The translations under genes were made by a program, and so were the position numbers. The notes beneath the pieces were generated by a model, which was not told where the DNA came from, made no database searches, and saw only the letters and a list, made by a program, of their open reading frames with translations. A stretch of DNA of 6,371 nt. Origin: an uncultured cyanobacterium. Lineage in GTDB: Bacteria; Cyanobacteriota; Cyanobacteriia; PCC-6307; Cyanobiaceae. The DNA lies in NCBI GenBank assembly GCA_903921295.1, contig CAIXOZ010000043.1, positions 1 to 6,371 of the forward strand, in the 5' to 3' direction. Positions 6,042 to 6,371 of the stretch are shown one piece after another (within the stretch, counting starts at the first letter, position 1; every line of letters begins with the position of its first letter).

Positions 6042-6371
6042 ATGACCGCCGACCCCGCTTTCCTGTCCAGCTACCGCGCCGCTGCCGCGGAGCGCGAGGC
6101 GCTCGGGGTGCCGCCGCTGCCGCTCACGGCTCCCCAGACCGAGGCCCTGGTGGCCCTGCTGGCCACCCCCCCGGCCGGTGAGGAGGCGTTTCTGCTGCAC
6201 CTGCTCTCGGAGCGGATCCCGCCGGGTGTCGATGAGGCGGCTTATGTGAAGGCCAGCTGGCTGAGCGCCGTGGCCCAGGGCAGCGCCACCAGCCCGCTGG
6301 TCAGCCCGATCGAGGCGGTGCGTCTGCTGGCCACGATGATCGGCGGCTACAACGTCGGCGCCCTGATCACC
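6042..6371 (+). CDS. acnB: Aconitate hydratase B, N-terminal part
   Basis: Aconitase B interconverts citrate and isocitrate through cis-aconitate in the TCA cycle, using a [4Fe-4S] cluster. Only the first 110 codons are present; the frame stays open to the window edge, and a full AcnB is about 850 residues. The visible part is the HEAT-like N-terminal domain specific to AcnB and absent from AcnA. It opens with FLSSYRAAAAERE (7-19) and GVPPLPLTAPQTEAL (22-36). PPAGEEAFLLHLL (43-55) and the near-invariant IPPGVDEAAYVKASWL (59-74) follow, then SPLVSPIEAVRLLATMIGGYNV (84-105). These align closely with E. coli AcnB residues 2-100. The cluster cysteines lie far outside the window. The ATG at 6042 gives the normal family N-terminus. 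The upstream inverted repeat at 5989-6004 may control it. Confidence 0.95.
   Translation, partial: MTADPAFLSSYRAAAAEREALGVPPLPLTAPQTEALVALLATPPAGEEAFLLHLLSERIPPGVDEAAYVKASWLSAVAQGSATSPLVSPIEAVRLLATMIGGYNVGALIT

Overview
The window looks like ordinary chromosomal DNA from a high-GC unicellular cyanobacterium of the Synechococcus/Cyanobium type. The evidence is a group 2 (SigB/C/D/E-like) sigma factor with cyanobacterial wording in regions 1.2 to 4.2, a phytol-kinase-like membrane protein, a B-type aconitase, and two copies of the cyanobacterial HIP1 octamer GCGATCGC. The genus is an inference; the sequence does not prove it.

Layout, left to right: (1) 2-268, the last 88 residues of a major facilitator transporter, + strand. 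(2) 368-2515, a complete polyphosphate kinase 1 (ppk) with its three catalytic-site histidines. (3) 2516-2693, a gap with a hairpin and a T-rich stretch. (4) 2694-3854, a complete group 2 sigma-70 factor whose true start is uncertain (GTG 2694 or GTG 2733). (5) 3871-4542, a phytol/polyprenol kinase family membrane protein starting within 20 bases of the sigma stop codon. (6) 4543-4731, a gap between convergent genes with three hairpins and a doubtful small reading frame. (7) 4732-5820, a type I DAHP synthase on the - strand. (8) 5821-6041, a divergent promoter region with a 16-base inverted repeat near the right-hand gene. (9) 6042-6371, the first 110 codons of aconitase B (acnB), + strand, running off the window.

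The four genes left of 4542 are co-directional. The sigma factor and phytol kinase are close enough to be co-transcribed. ppk has a 100-base leader, and the 178-base gap after it could separate it from the sigma gene. The DAHP synthase opens the shikimate pathway, consuming phosphoenolpyruvate and erythrose-4-phosphate. AcnB converts citrate to isocitrate, so the divergent region at 5821-6041 sits between two carbon-partitioning enzymes. No mobile element, CRISPR array, tRNA, rRNA or defence system was seen. Nothing here requires a new system; the items most worth checking are the inverted repeat upstream of acnB, the sigma start, and the convergent gap.
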